A stretch of 64,000 nt of DNA from Isoperla grammatica (lineage: Eukaryota; Arthropoda; Insecta; Plecoptera; Perlodidae). The stretch spans positions 17,509,010 to 17,573,009 of the forward strand of contig OX246747.1 of assembly GCA_945910005.1 (NCBI GenBank), in the 5' to 3' direction. The notes below the pieces were generated by a model. The model ran no database searches. It was not told the DNA's origin and worked only from the letters and a program-made list of their open reading frames with translations. The translations under genes and the position numbers were made by a program. Below are positions 24,136 to 38,800 of the stretch, piece by piece; the stretch's first letter is position 1; each line of letters opens with the position of its first letter.

Positions 24136-26831
24136 AAAGTGAAGTGTCATAGACATATAAACGCAATTATCCTAGAGAAGGCGGAGTTTCTTGCAGTTCT
24201 GTATATTCCTACTAATAGAGAGTCTATTGCCAATTACGACAGAGTGTTGAACTCAATTAAACAGACCCACGTATTCTATCAAATCAAGAGTTTACGTATA
24301 AATGCGTAGTCTCCGAAGTGAAGTGTCATAGACATGTAAACGCAATTATCTAAGAGAAGAGCGGAGTTTCTTGCAGTTCTGTGTATTCCTGCTAAAAGAG
24401 GGTCAAATGCTAATTACGATGGAGTTTTCAACTTAATTAAACATACCCACGTCGTCTATCAAATCAAGAGTTTACGTATAAAAGCTTAGTCTCCGAAGTG
24501 TAGTGGTACCGTATGGACATATAAACGCAATTATCTACGAGAAGGCGGAGTTTCTTGCAGTTCTGTGTATTCCTGCTAATAGAGGGTCTAATGCCAATAA
24601 CGACAGATTGTTCAAATCAATTAAACTAACCCACGTCTTCTATCAAATCAAGAGTTTACGTATAAAAGCGTAGTCTCCGAAGTGAAGTGTCATAGACATA
24701 TAAACGCAATTATCCTAGAGAAGGCGGAGTTTCTTGCAGTTCTGTATATTTCTACTAATAGAGAGTTTAATGCTAATCACGACGGAGTGTTCTTCTTAAT
24801 TAAACATACCCACGTCTTCTATCAAATCAAGAGTTTACGTATAAAAGCGTAGTCTTTGAAGTGAAATGGTATGGACATATAAACGCAATTATCTAAGAAA
24901 AGGCGGAGTTTCTTGCAGTTCTGTGTATTCCTGCTAATAGAGAGTCTTATGCTTATAACGACGGAGTGTTTAACTTAATTAAACATATCCACGTCTTCTA
25001 TCAAATCAAGAGTTAACGTGTAAATGCGTAATCTAAGAAGTGAAGTGTCATAGACATATAAACGCAATTATCCTAGAGAAGGCGGAGTTTCTTGCAGTTC
25101 TGTATACTTCTACTAATAGAAAGTCTAATGCCAATCACGACGGAGTGTTCAACTCAATTAAACATACCCACGTCTTCTATCAAATCAAGAGTAAACATGT
25201 AAAAGCGTAGTCTCCGAAGTGAAGTGTCATAGACATTTAAACGCAATTATCCTAGAGAAGGCGGATTTTCTTGCAGTTCTGTATATTCCTGCTAATAAAG
25301 AGTTTAATGCCAATCACGACTGAGTGTTCAACTCAATAAAACATACCCACGTCTTCTATCAAATCAAGAGTTTACGTTTAAAAGCGTAGTCTCCGAAGTG
25401 AAGTGTCATAGACATATAAACCTAATTATCTTAGACAAGGCGGAGTTTCTTCCAGTTCTGTATATTCCTGCTAATAAAGTGTCGTATGCCAATAACGACG
25501 GAGTGTTAAAATCAATTAAACATACCCACGTCTTCTATCAAATCAAGAGTTTACATGTAAAAGCGTAGTCTCCGAAGTGAGGTGTCATAGACATATAAAC
25601 CTAATTATCTTAGAGAAGGCGGAGTTTCTTGCAGTTCTGTATATTCCTGCTAATAGAGTGTCGTATGCCAATAACGACGGAGTGTTGAAATCAATTAAAC
25701 ATACCCACGTCTTCTATCAAATCAAGAGTTTACATGTAAAAGCGTAGTCTCCAAAGTGTAGTGGTATAGACATATAAACGCAATTATCTTAGAGAAGGTG
25801 GAGCTTCTTGCAGTTCTGTAGATTCCTGCTAATAGAGGGTCTAATGCCAATAACGACGGAGTGTTGAACTCAATTAAACATACCCACATCTTCTATCAAA
25901 TCAAGAGTTTACATGTAAAAGCGTAGTCTCCGAAGTGTAGTGGTATGGACATATAAACGCAATTATCTTAGAGAAGGCGGAGCTTCTTGCAGTTCTGTAT
26001 ATTCTTGCTAAAAGAGAGTCTAATGCCAATTACGACAGAGTGTTCAACTCAATTAAACATACCCACGTCGTCGATCAAATCAAGAGTTTACGTATAAAAG
26101 CGTAGTCTCCGAAGTGTAGTGGTACCGTATGGACATATAAACACAATTATCTTAGAGAAGGCGGAGTTTTTTGCAGTTCTGTATATTCCTGCTAATAGAG
26201 GGTCTAATGCCAATAACGACGGAGTGTTCAACTCCATTTAACATGCCCACGTCTTCTATCAAATCAAGAGTTTACGTATAAAAGCGTAGTCTCCGAAGTG
26301 TAGTGGTATGGACATATAAACGCAAATATCTTAGAGAAGGCAGAGTTTCTCGCAGTTCTGTATATTCCTGCTAATAGCGGGTCTAATGCCAATAACGACG
26401 GAGTGTTCAACTTAATTAAACATACCCACGTCTTCTATCAAATCAAGAGTTTACATGTAAAAGCATAGTCTCCGAAGTGTAGTGGTATGGACATATAAAC
26501 GCAATTATCTTAGAGAAGGCGGAGCTTCTTGCAGTTCTGTATATTCCTGGTAATAAAGGGTCTAATGCCAATAACGACGGAGTGTTCAACTCAATTAACA
26601 ATATCCACGTCTTCTATCAAATCAAGAGTTTACATGTAAAAGCGTAGTTTCCGGAGTGAAATGTCATAGACATATAAACGCAATTATCTAAGAGAAGGCG
26701 GAGTTTCTTGCAGTTCTGTGTATTCCTGCTAATAGAAGGTCTAATGCCAATAACGACGGAGTGTTCAACTCATTTAAACATACCCACGTATTCTATCAAA
26801 TCAAGAGTTTACGTATAAAAGCATTGACTCC
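24136..26831 (+). repeat. Third copy of the beta segment plus gamma segment
   Basis: Fifteen units. A unit that matches the one at 60160 up to actaatagagagtct switches at about 24220-24228 into tattgccaattacgacag, the unit two before beta. From there to about 25400 it repeats 13680-14900 and 20640-22000, giving three copies of that part in 12 kb. From about 25400 it follows the type seen near 8800 and 33500 (taaagtgtcgtatgcc), and then runs through gamma at 26111 toward the long repeat at 26832. Confidence 0.82.
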
Positions 26832-29800
26832 GAAGTGTAGTGGTATGGACATATAAACGCAATTATCTTAGAGAAGGCGGAGTTTCTTGCAGTTCTGTAT
26901 ATTCCTGCTAATAGAGGGTCTATTGCCAATTACGACAGAGTGTTGAACTCAATTAAACAGACCCACGTATTCTATCAAATCAAGAGTTTACGTATAAATG
27001 CGTAGTCTCCGAAGTGAAGTGTCATAGACATATAAACGCAATTATCTAAGAGAAGAGCGGAGTTTCTTGCAGTTCTGTGTATTCCTGCTAAAGGGGGTCA
27101 AATGCTAATTACGATGGAGTTTTCAACTTAATTAAACATACCCACGTCGTCTATCAAATCAAGAGTTTACGTATAAAAGCTTAGTCTCCGAAGTGTAGTG
27201 GTACCGTATGGACATATAAACGCAATTATCTACGAGAAGGCGGAGTTTCTTGCAGTTCTGTGTATTCTTGCTAATAGAGGGTCTAATGCCAATAACGACG
27301 GATTGTTCAAATCAATTAAACTAACCCACGTCTTCTATCAAATCAAGAGTTTACGTATAAAAGCGTAGTCTCCGAAGTGAAGTGTCATAGACATATAAAC
27401 GCAATTATCCTAGAGAAGGTGGAGTTTCTTGCAGTTCTGTATATTTCTACAAATAGAGAGTTTAATGCCAATCACGACGGAGTGTTCAACTCAATTAAAC
27501 ATACCCACGTCTTCTATCAAATCAAGAGTTTACATGTAAAAGCGTAGTCTCCGAAGTGAAGTGTCATAGACATATAAACGCAATTATCCTAGAGAAGGCG
27601 GAGTTTCTTGCAGTTCTGTATATTCCTGCTAATAAAGAGTTTAATGCCAATCACGACGGAGTGTTCAACTCAATTTAACATACCCACGTCTTCTATCAAA
27701 TCAAGAGTTTACATGTAAAAGCATAGTCTCCGAAGTGTAGTGGTATGGACATATAAACGCAATTATCTTAGAGAAGGCGGAGCTTCTTGCAGTTCTGTAT
27801 ATTCCTGCTAAAAGAGGGTCTAATGCCAATAACGACCGAGTGTTCAACTCAATTAACCATATCCACGTCTTCTATCAAATCAAGAGTTTACATGTAAAAG
27901 CGTGGTCTCCGAAGTGAAGTGTCATAGACATATAAACGCAATTATCTAAGAGAAGGCGGAGTTTCTTGCAGTTCTGTGTATTCCTGCTAATAGAAGGTCT
28001 AATGTTGATAACGACGGATTGTTCAAATCACCTAAACTAACCCACGTCTTCTATCAAATCAAGAGTTTACGTATAAAAGCGTAGTCTCCGAAGTGAAGTG
28101 TCATAGACATATAAACGCAATTATCTTAGAGAAGGCGGAGTTTCTTGCAGTTCTGTATATTCCTGCAAATAGAGGGTCTAATGCTTATAACGACGGAGTG
28201 TTCTTCTCAATTAAACATACCCACGTCTTCTATCAAATCAAGAGTTTACGTATAAAAGCGTAGTCTTTGAAGTGAAGTGGTATGGACATATAAACGCAAT
28301 TATCTAAGAGAAGGCGGAGTTTCTTGCAGTTCTGTGTATTCCTGCTAATAGAGAGTCTTATGCTTATAACGACGGAGTGTTCAACTTAATGAAACATATC
28401 CACGTCTTCTATCAAATCAAGAGTTAACGTGTAAATGCGTTATCTAAGAAGTGAAGTGTCATAGACATTTAAACGCAATTATCCTAGAGAAGGCGGAGTT
28501 TCTTGCAGTTCTGTATATTTCTACTAATAGAAAGTCTAATGTTAATCACGACGGAGTGTTCAACTCAATTAAACATACCCACGTCTTCTATCAAATCAAG
28601 AGTTAACATGTAAAAGCGTAGTCTCCGAAGTGAAGTGTCATAGACATTTAAACGCAATTATCCTAGAGAAGGCGGAGTTTCTTGCAGTTCTGTATATTCC
28701 TGCTAATAAAGAGTTAATTGCCAATCACGACGGAGTGTTCAACTCAATAAAACATATCCACGTCTTCTATCAAATCAAGAGTTTACGTTTAAAAGCGTAG
28801 TCTACGAAGTGAAGTGTCATAGACATATAAACCTAATTATCTTAGACAAGGCGGAGTTTCTTGCAGTTCTGTATATTCCTGCTAATAGAGTGTCGTTTGC
28901 ATAACGACGAAGTGTTGAAATCAATTAAACATACCTACGTCTTCTATCAAATCAAGAGTTTACATGTAAAAGCGTAGTCTCCGAAGTGAAGTGTCATAGA
29001 CATATAAACCTAATTATCTTAGAGAAGGCGGAGTTTCTTGCAGTTCTGTATATTGATGCTAATAGAGTGTCGTATGCTTATAACGACGGAGTGTTAGAAT
29101 CAATTAAATATACCCACGTCTTCTATCAAATCAAGAGTTTACATGTAAAAGCGTAGTCTCCAAAGTGTAGTGGTATGGACATATAAACGCAATTATCTTA
29201 GAGAAGGCGGAGCTTCTTGCAGTTCTGTATATTCCTGCTAATAGAGGGTCTAATGCCAATAACGACGGAGTGTTGAACTCAATTAAACATGCCCACATCT
29301 TCTATCAAATCAAGAGTTTACATGTAAAAGCGTAGTCTCCGAAGTGTAGTGGTATGGACATATAAACGCAATTATCTTAGAGAAGGCGGAGCTTCTTGCA
29401 GTTCTGTATATTCCTGCTAATAGAGAGTCTAATGCCAATTACGACGGAGTGTTCAACTTACTTGAAAATACACACGTCGCCGATCAAATCAAGTGTTTAC
29501 GTATAAAAGCGTAGTCTCCGAAGTGTAGTGGTACCGTATGGACATGTAAACGCAATTATCTTAGAGAAGGCGGAGTTTCTTGCAGTTCTGTATATTTCTG
29601 CTAATAGAGGGTCTAATGCCAATAACGACGGAGTGTTCAACTCAATTAACCATATCCACGTCTTCTATCAAATCAAGAGTTTACGTGTAAAAGCGTAGTC
29701 TCCGAAGTGAAGTGTCATAGACATATACACGCAATTATCTAAGAGAAGGCGTAGTTTCTTGCAGTTCTGTATATTCCTGCTCATAGAGGGTCTAATGCCA

Positions 29801-32800
29801 ATAACGACAAAGTGTTCAACTCAATAAACCATATACACGTCTTCTATCAAATCAAGAGTCTACATGTAAAAGCGTAATCTACGAAGTGAAGTGTCATAGA
29901 CATATAAACGCAATTATCCTAGAGAAGGCGGAGTTTCTTGCAGTTCTGTGTATTCCTGCTAATAGAAGGTCAAATGCCAATAACGAAGGAGTGTTCAACT
30001 CAAATAAACATACCCACGTATTCTATCAAATCAAGAGTTTACGTATAAAAGCATTGACTCCGAAGTGTAGTGGTATGGACATATAAACGCAATTATCTTA
30101 GAGAAGGCGGAGTTTCTTGCAGTTCTGAGTATTCCTGCTAATAGAGGGTCTAATGTTAATAACGACGGAGTGTTCAACTTAATTAAACATACCCACGTAT
30201 TCTATCAAATCAAGAGTTTACGTATAAAAGCGTTGTCTCCGAAGGGTAGTGTCATGGACTTAACGCAATTATCTTAGAGAAAGCGGAGTTTCTTGCAGTT
30301 CTGTATATTCCTTCTAATAGAGAGTCTAATGCCAATCACGACGGAGTGTTCAACTTAATTAAACATATTCACGTATTCTATCAAATCAAGAGTTAACGTA
30401 TAAAAGCGTTGTCTCCGAAGGGTAGTGTCATGGACTTAACGCAATTATCTTAGAGAAAGTGGAGTTTCTTGCAGTTCTGTATATTCTTGCTAATAGAGGG
30501 TCTATTGCCAATAACGACGGAGTGTTGAACTAATATAAACATACCCACGTCTTCTATCAAATCAAGAGTTTACATGTAAAAGCGTAGTCTCCGCAGTGAA
30601 GTGTCATAGACATATAAACGCAATAATCTTAGAGAAGGCGGAGTTTCTTGCAGTTCTGTATATTCCTGCTAATAGAGGGTCTAATGCCAATGACGACGTA
30701 GTGTTGAACTCAATTAAACATACCCACGTCTTCTATCAAATCAAGAGTTTACATGTAATAGCGTAGTCTCCGAAGTGAAGTGTCATAGACATATAAACGC
30801 AATTATCCTAGAGAAGGTTGAGTTTCTTGCAGTTCTGTATATTCCTGCTAATAGAGAGTCTAATGCTTATCACGACGGAGTGTTCAACTTAATTAAACAT
30901 ACCCACGTATTCTATCAAATCAAGAGTTTACGTATAAAAGCGTTGTCTCCGAAGTGAAGTGTCATAGACATATAAACGCAATTATCTTAGAGAAGGCGGA
31001 GTTTTTGCAGTTCTGTATATTCCTGCTAATAGAGGGTCTAATGCCAATAACGACGGAGTGTTCAACTCCATTAAACATATCCACGTCTTCTATCAAATCA
31101 AGAGTTTACGTATAAATGCGTAGTCTCCGAAATGTAGTGGTATGGACATATAAACGCAATTATCTTAGAGAAGGCAGAGTTTCTTGCAGTTCTGTATATT
31201 TCTGCTAATAGAAAATCTAATGCCAATTACGACGGAGTGTTCAACTCAATTAACCATATCCACGTCTTCTATCAAATCAAGAGTTTACGTGTAAAAGCGT
31301 AGTCTCCGAAGTGAAGTGTCATAGACATATAAACGCAATTATCTAAGAGAAGGCGGAGTTTTTTGCAGTTCTGTGTATTCCTGCTAATAGAGGGTCTAAT
31401 GCCAATGACAATGGAGTGTTCAACTTAATTAAACATACCCACGTCTTTAATCAAATCAAGAGTTAACGTGTAAAAGCGTAGTCTCTGAAGTGAAGTGTCA
31501 TAGACATATAAACGCAATTATCTAAACGAAATCGGAGTTTCTTGCAACTCTGTATATTCTTGCTAATAGAGGGTCTAATGCCAATAACGAAGGATCGTTC
31601 AAATCAATTAATCATACCCACGTATAATCAAATCAAGAGTTTACGTATAAAAGCGTAGTTTCCGAAGTGTAGTGGTATGGACAAATAAACGCAAATATCT
31701 TAGAGAAGGCGGATCTTCTTGCAGTTTTGTATATTCCTGCTTATAGCGGGTCTAATGCCAATAACGACGGAGTGTTCAACTTAATTAAACATACCCACGT
31801 CTTCTATCAAATCAAGAGTTTACATGTAAAAGCATAGTCTCCGAAGTGTAGTGGTATGGACATATAAACGCAATTATCTTAGAGAAGGCGGAGCTTCTTG
31901 CAGTTCTGTATATTCCTGCTAAAAGAGGGTCTAATGCCAATAACGATGGAGTAATCAACTCAATTAACCATATCCACGTCTTAACTCAAATCAAGAGTTT
32001 ACATGTAAAAGCGTAAACTCCGAAGTGAAGTGTCATAGACATATAAACGCAATTATCTAAGAGAAGGCGGAGTTTCTTGCAGTTCTGTGTATTCCTGCTA
32101 ATAGAAGGTCTAATGCCAATAACGACGGAGTGTTCAACTCAATTAAACATACCCACGTATTCTATCAAATCAAGAGTTTACGTATAAAAGAATTGACTCC
32201 GAAGTGTAGTGGTATGGACATATAAACGCAATTATCTTAGAGAAGACGGAGTTTCTTGCAGTTCTGTATATTCCTGCTATTAGAGGGTCTATTGCCAATA
32301 ACGACGAAGTGTTCAACTTAATTAAACATACCCACGTATTCTATCAAATCAAGAGTTTACGTATAAAAGCGTAGTCTCCGAAGTGAAGTGTCATAGACAT
32401 ATAAACGCAATTATCTAAGAGAAGGCGGAGTTTCTTGCAGTTCTGTGTATTCCTGCTAATAGAGGGTCTAATGCCAATTACGATGGAGTGTTCAACTTAA
32501 TTAAACATACCCACGTCGTCTATCAAATCAAGAGTTTACGTATAAAAGCGTAGTCTCCGAAGTGTAGTGGTACCGTATGGACATATAAACGCAATTATCT
32601 AAGAGAAGGCGGAGTTTCTTGCAGTTCTGTATATTCCTGCTAATAAAGGGTCTAATGTAAATTACGACGGATTGTTCAAATCAATTAAACTAACCCACGT
32701 CTTCTATCAAATCAAGAGTTTACCTATAAAAGCGTAGTCTCCGAAGTGAAGAGTCATAGACATATAAACGCAATTATCTTAGAGAAGGCGGAGTTTCTTG

Positions 32801-35800
32801 CGGTTCTGTATATTCCTGCTTATAAAGGGTCTAATGCCAATAACGATGGAGTGTTCAACTCAATTAACCATATCCACGTCTTCTATCAAATCAAGAGTTT
32901 ACGTATAAAAACGTTGTCTTTGAAGTGAAGTGGTATGGAAATATAAACGCAATTATCTAAGAGAAGGCGGAGTTTCTTGCAGTTCTGTGTATTACTGCTA
33001 ATAGAGGGTCTATTGCCAAAAACGACGGAGTGTTCAACTCAATTAAACATATCCACGTCTTCAATCAAATCAAGAGTTTACGTGTAAATGCGTTATCTAC
33101 GAAGTGAAGTGTCATAGACATATAAACGCAATTATCCTAGAGAAGGCGGAGTTTCTTGCAGTTCTGTATATTCCTACTAATAGAGAGTCTAATGTTTATC
33201 ACGACGGAGTGTTCAATTTAATTAAACATACCCACGTCTTCTATCAAATCAAGAGTTTACATGTTAAAGCGTAGTCTCCGAAGTGAAGTGTCATAGACAT
33301 ATAAACGCCATTATCCTAGAGAAGGCGGAGTTTCTTGCAGTTCTGTATATTCCTGCTAATAAAGAGTCTTATGCCAATCACGACGGAGTGTTCAACTTAA
33401 TTAAACATACCCACGTCTTCTATCAAATCAAGAGTTTACGTATAAAAGCGTAGTCTCCTAAGTGAAGTGTCATAGACATATAACCCTAATTATATTAGAC
33501 AAGGCGGAGTTTCTTGCAGTTCTGTATATTCCTGCTAATAAAGTGTCGTATGCCAATAACGACGGAGTGTTGAAATCAATTAAACATACCCACGTCTTCT
33601 ATCAAATCAAGAGTTAACATGTAAAAGCGTAGTCTCCGAAGTGAAGTGTCATAGACATATAAACCTAATTATCTTAGAGAAGGCGGAGTTTCTTGCAGTT
33701 CTGTATATTCCTGCTAATAGAGTGTCGTATGCCAATAACGACGGAGTGTTGAAATCAATTAAACATACCCACGTCTTCTATCAAATCAAGAGTTTACATG
33801 TAAAAGCGTAGTCTCCAAAGTGTAGTGGTATGGACATATAAACGCAAATATCTAAGAGAAGGTGGAGCTTCTTGCAGTTCTGTAGATTCCTGCTAATAGA
33901 GGGTCTAATGCCAATAACGACAGAGTGTTCAACTCCATTAAACATACCCACGTCTTCTATCAAATCAAGAGTTTACGTATAAAAGCGTAGTCTCCGAAGT
34001 GTAGTGGTATGGACATATAAACGCAATTATCTTAGAGAAGGCAGAGTTTCTTGCAGTTCTGAATATTCCTGCTAATAGCGGGTCTAATGCCAATAACGAC
34101 GGAGTGTTCAACCTAATTAAACATACCCACGTCTTCTATCAAATCAAGAGTTTACATGTAAAAGCATAGGCTCCGAAGTGTAGTGGTATGGACATATAAA
34201 CGCAATTATCTTAGAGAAGGCAGAGTTTCTTGCAGTTCTGTATATTCCTGCTAATAGCGGGTCTAATGCCAATAACGAAGGAGTGTTCAACTTAATTAAA
34301 CATACCCACGTCTTCTATCAAATCAAGAGTTTACATGTAAAAGCATAGTCTCCGAAGTGTAGTGGTATGGACATATAAACGCAATAATCTTAGAGAAGGC
34401 GGAGCTTCTTGCAGTTCTGTATATTCCTAGTAATAGAGGGTCTAATGCCAATAACGACGGATTGTTCAAATCAATTAAACAAACCCACGTCTTCTATCAA
34501 ATCAAGAGTTTACGTATAAAAGCGTAGTCTCCGAAGTGAAATGTCATAGACATATAAACGCAATTATCTTAGAGAAGGCGGAGTTTCTTGCAGTTCTGTA
34601 TATTCCTGCAAAAAAAAGGTCTAATGCCAATAACGACGGAGTGTTCAACTCAATTAAACATATCCACGTCTTCTATCAAATCAAGAGTTTACGTATAAAA
34701 GCGTAGTCTTTGAAGTGAAGTGGTATGGACATATAAACGCAATTATCTAAGAGAAGGCGGAGTTTCTTGCAGTTCTGTGTATTCCTGCTAATAGAGGGTC
34801 TATTGCTTATAACGACGGAGTGTTCAACTCAATTAAACATATCCACGTCTTCATCAAATCAAGAGTTAACGTGTAAATGCGTAATCTACGAAGTGAAGTG
34901 TCATAGACATATAAACGCAATTATTCTAGAGAAGGCGGAGTTTCTTGCAGTTCTGTATATTACTGCTAATAAAGAGTCTAATGCCAATTACGACGGAGTG
35001 TTCAACTCAATTAAACATACCCACGTCTTCTATCAAATCAAGAGTTTACGTATAAAAGCGTAGTCTCCGAAGTAAAGTGTCATAGACATATAAACCTAAT
35101 TATCTTAGACAAGGCGGAGTTTCTTGCAGTTCTGTATATTCCTGCTAATAGAGTGTCGTATGCATAACGACAGAGTGTTAAAATCAATTAAACATACCCA
35201 CGTCTTCTATCAAATCAAGAGTTTACATGTAAAAGCGTAGTCGCTGAAGTGAAGTGTCATAGACATATAAACCTAATTATCTTAGAGAAGGCGGAGTTTC
35301 TTGCAGTTTTGTATATTCCTGCTAATAATGTGTCGTATGCCAATAACGACGGAGTGTTAAAATCAATTAAACATACCCACGTCTTCTATCAAATCAAGAG
35401 TTTACATGTAAAAGCGTAATCTACGAAGTGAAGTGTCATTGACATATAAACGCAATTATCCTAGAGAAGGCGGAGTTTCTTGCAGTTCTGTGTATTCCTG
35501 CTAATAGAAAGTCTAATGGTAATAACGACGGAGTGTTCAACTCAAATAAACATACCCACGTATTCTAATAAATAAAGAGTTTACGTAAAAAAGCGTTGAC
35601 TCCGAAGTGTAGTGGTATGGACATATAAACGCAATTATCTTAGAGAAGGCGGAGTTTTTTACAGTTCTGTATATTCCTGCTAATAGAGGGTCTATTGCCA
35701 ATAACGACGGAGTGTTAAACTCAATAAAACATACCCACGTATTCTATCAAATCAAGAGTTTACGTATAAAAGCGTAGCCTTTGAAGTGAAGTGGTATGGA

Positions 35801-38800
35801 CATATAAACGCAATTATCTAAGATAAGGCGGAGTTTCTTGCAGTTCTGTGTATTCCTGCTAATAGACGGTCTAATGCCAATAACGACGGAGTGTTCAACC
35901 TTATTAAACATACCCACGTATTCTATTAAATCAAGAGTTTACGTATAAAAGCGTTGTCTCCGAAGGGTAGTGTCATGGACTTAACGCAATTATCTTAGAG
36001 AAGGCGGAGTTTCTTGCAGTTCTGTATATTCCTGCTAATAGCGGGTCTAATGCCAATAACGACGGAGTGTTCAACTTAATTAAACATACCCACGTATCCA
36101 ATCAAATCAAGAGTTTACGAAAAAAGCGTTGTCTCCGAAGTGTAGTGTCATGGACTTAACGCAATTATCTTAGAGAAGGTGGAGTTTCTTGCAGTTCTAT
36201 ATATTCTTGCTAATAGAGGGTCTATTGCCAATAACGACGGAGTGTTGAACTCAATTAAACATACCCACGTCTTCTATCAAATCAAGAGTTTACATGTAAA
36301 AGCGTAGTCTCCGAAGTGAAGTGTCATAGACATATAAACGCAATTATCTTAGAGAAGGCGGAGTTTCTTGCAGTTCTGTATATTCTTGCTAATAAAGGGT
36401 CTTATGCCAATGACGACGTAGTGTTCAACTCAATTAAACATACCCACGTCTTCTATCAAATCAAGAGTTTACATGTAAAAGCGTAGTCTCCGAAGTGAAG
36501 TGTCATAGACATATAAACGCAATTATCCTAGAGAAGGCGGAGTTTCTTGCAGTTCTGTATATTCCTGCTAATAAAGAGTCTAATGCTAATCACGAGGGAG
36601 TGTTCAACTTAATTAAACATACCCACGTATTCTATCAAATCAAGAGTTTACGTATAAAAGCGTTGTCTCCGAAGTGAAGTGTCATAGACATATAAACGCA
36701 ATTATCTTAGAGAAGGCGGAGTTTTTGCAGTTCTGTATATTCCTGCTAATGAAGGGTCTAATGCCAATAACGACGGATCGTTCAACTCCATTAAACATAC
36801 CCACGTCTTCCATCAAATCAAGAGTTTACGTATAAAAGCGTAGTCTCCGATGTGTAGTGGTATGGACATATAAACGCAATTATCTTAGAGAAGGCAGAGT
36901 TTCTTGCAGTTCTGTATAATCCTGCTAATAAGATGGTCTAATGCCAATTACGACGGAGTGTTCAACTCAATTAACCATATCCACGTCTTCTATCAAATCA
37001 AGAGTTTACGTGTAAAAGCGTAGTCTCCGAAGTGAAGTGTCATAGACATATAAACGCAATTATCTAAGAGAAGACGAAGTTTCTTGCAGTTCTGTGTATT
37101 TCTGCTAATAGAGGGTCTAATGCCAATTACAATGGAGTGTTCAACTAAATTAAACATACCCACGTCTTCTATCAAATCAAGAGTTTACGTGTAAAAGCGT
37201 AGTCTCCGAAGTGAAGTGTCATAGACATATAAACGCAATTATCCTAGAGAAGGCGGAGTTCCTTGCAGTTCTGAGTATTCCTGCTAATAGAGGGTCTAAT
37301 GCTAATAACGACGGAGTGTTCAACTTAATTAAACATACCCACGTATTCTATCAAATCAAGAGTTTACGTATAAAAGCGTTGTCTCCGAAGGGTAGTGTCA
37401 TGGACTTAACGCAATTATCTTAGAGAAGGCGGAGCTTCTTGCAGTTCTGTATATTCCTGCTAATAGAGGGTCTAATGCCAATAACGACGGAGTGTTGAAC
37501 TCAGTTAAACATACCCACATCTTCTATCAAATCAAAAGTTTACTTGTAAAAGCGTAGTCTCCGAAGTGTAGTGGTATGGACATATAAACGCAATTATCTT
37601 AGAGAAGGCGGAGCTTCTTGCAGTTCTGTATATTCTTGCTAAAAGAGAGTCTAATGCCAATTACGACAGAGTGTTCAACTCAATTAAACATACCCACGTC
37701 GTCGATCAAATCAAGAGTTTACGTATAAAAGCGTAGTCTCCGAAGTGTAGTGGTACCGTATGGACATATAAACACAATTATCTTAGAGAAGGCGGAGTTT
37801 TTTGCAGTTCTGTATATTCCTGCTAATAGAGGGTCTAATGCCAATAACGACGGAGTGTTCAACTTAATTAAACATACCCACGTCTTCTATCAAATCAAGA
37901 GTTTACATGTAAAAGCATAGTCTCCGAAGTGTAGTGGTATGGACATATAAACGCAATTATCTTAGAGAAGGCGGAGCTTCTTGCAGTTCTGTATATTCCT
38001 GGTAATAGAGGGTCTAATGCCAATAACGACGGAGTGTTCAACTCAATTAACAATATCCACGTCTTCTATCAAATCAAGAGTTTACATGTAAAAGCGTAGT
38101 TTCCGGAGTGAAATGTCATAGACATATAAACGCAATTATCTAAGAGAAGGCGGAGTTTCTTGCAGTTCTGTGTATTCCTGCTAATAGAAGGTCTAATGCC
38201 AATAACGACGGAGTGTTCAACTCAATTAAACATACACACGTATTCTATCAAATCAAGAGTGCACGTATAAAAGCATTGACTCCGAAGTGTAGTGGTATGG
38301 ACATATAAACGCAATTATCTTAGAGAAGGCGGAGTTTCTTGCAGTTCTGTATATTCCTGCTAATAGAGGGTCTATTGCCAATTACGACAGAGTGTTGAAC
38401 TCAATTAAACAGACCCACGTATTCTATCAAATCAAGAGTTTACGTATAAATGCGTAGTCTCCGAAGTGAAGTGTCATAGACATGTAAACGCAATTATCTA
38501 AGAGAAGAGCGGAGTTTCTTGCAGTTCTGTGTATTCCTGCTAAAAGAGGGTCAAATGCTAATTACGATGGAGTTTTCAACTTAATTAAACATACCCACGT
38601 CGTCTATCAAATCAAGAGTTTACGTATAAAAGCTTAGTCTCCGAAGTGTAGTGGTACCGTATGGACATATAAACGCAATTATCTACGAGAAGGCGGAGTT
38701 TCTTGCAGTTCTGTGTATTCCTGCTAATAGAGGGTCTAATGCCAATAACGACGGATTGTTCAAATCAATTAAACTAACCCACGTCTTCTATCAAATCAAG

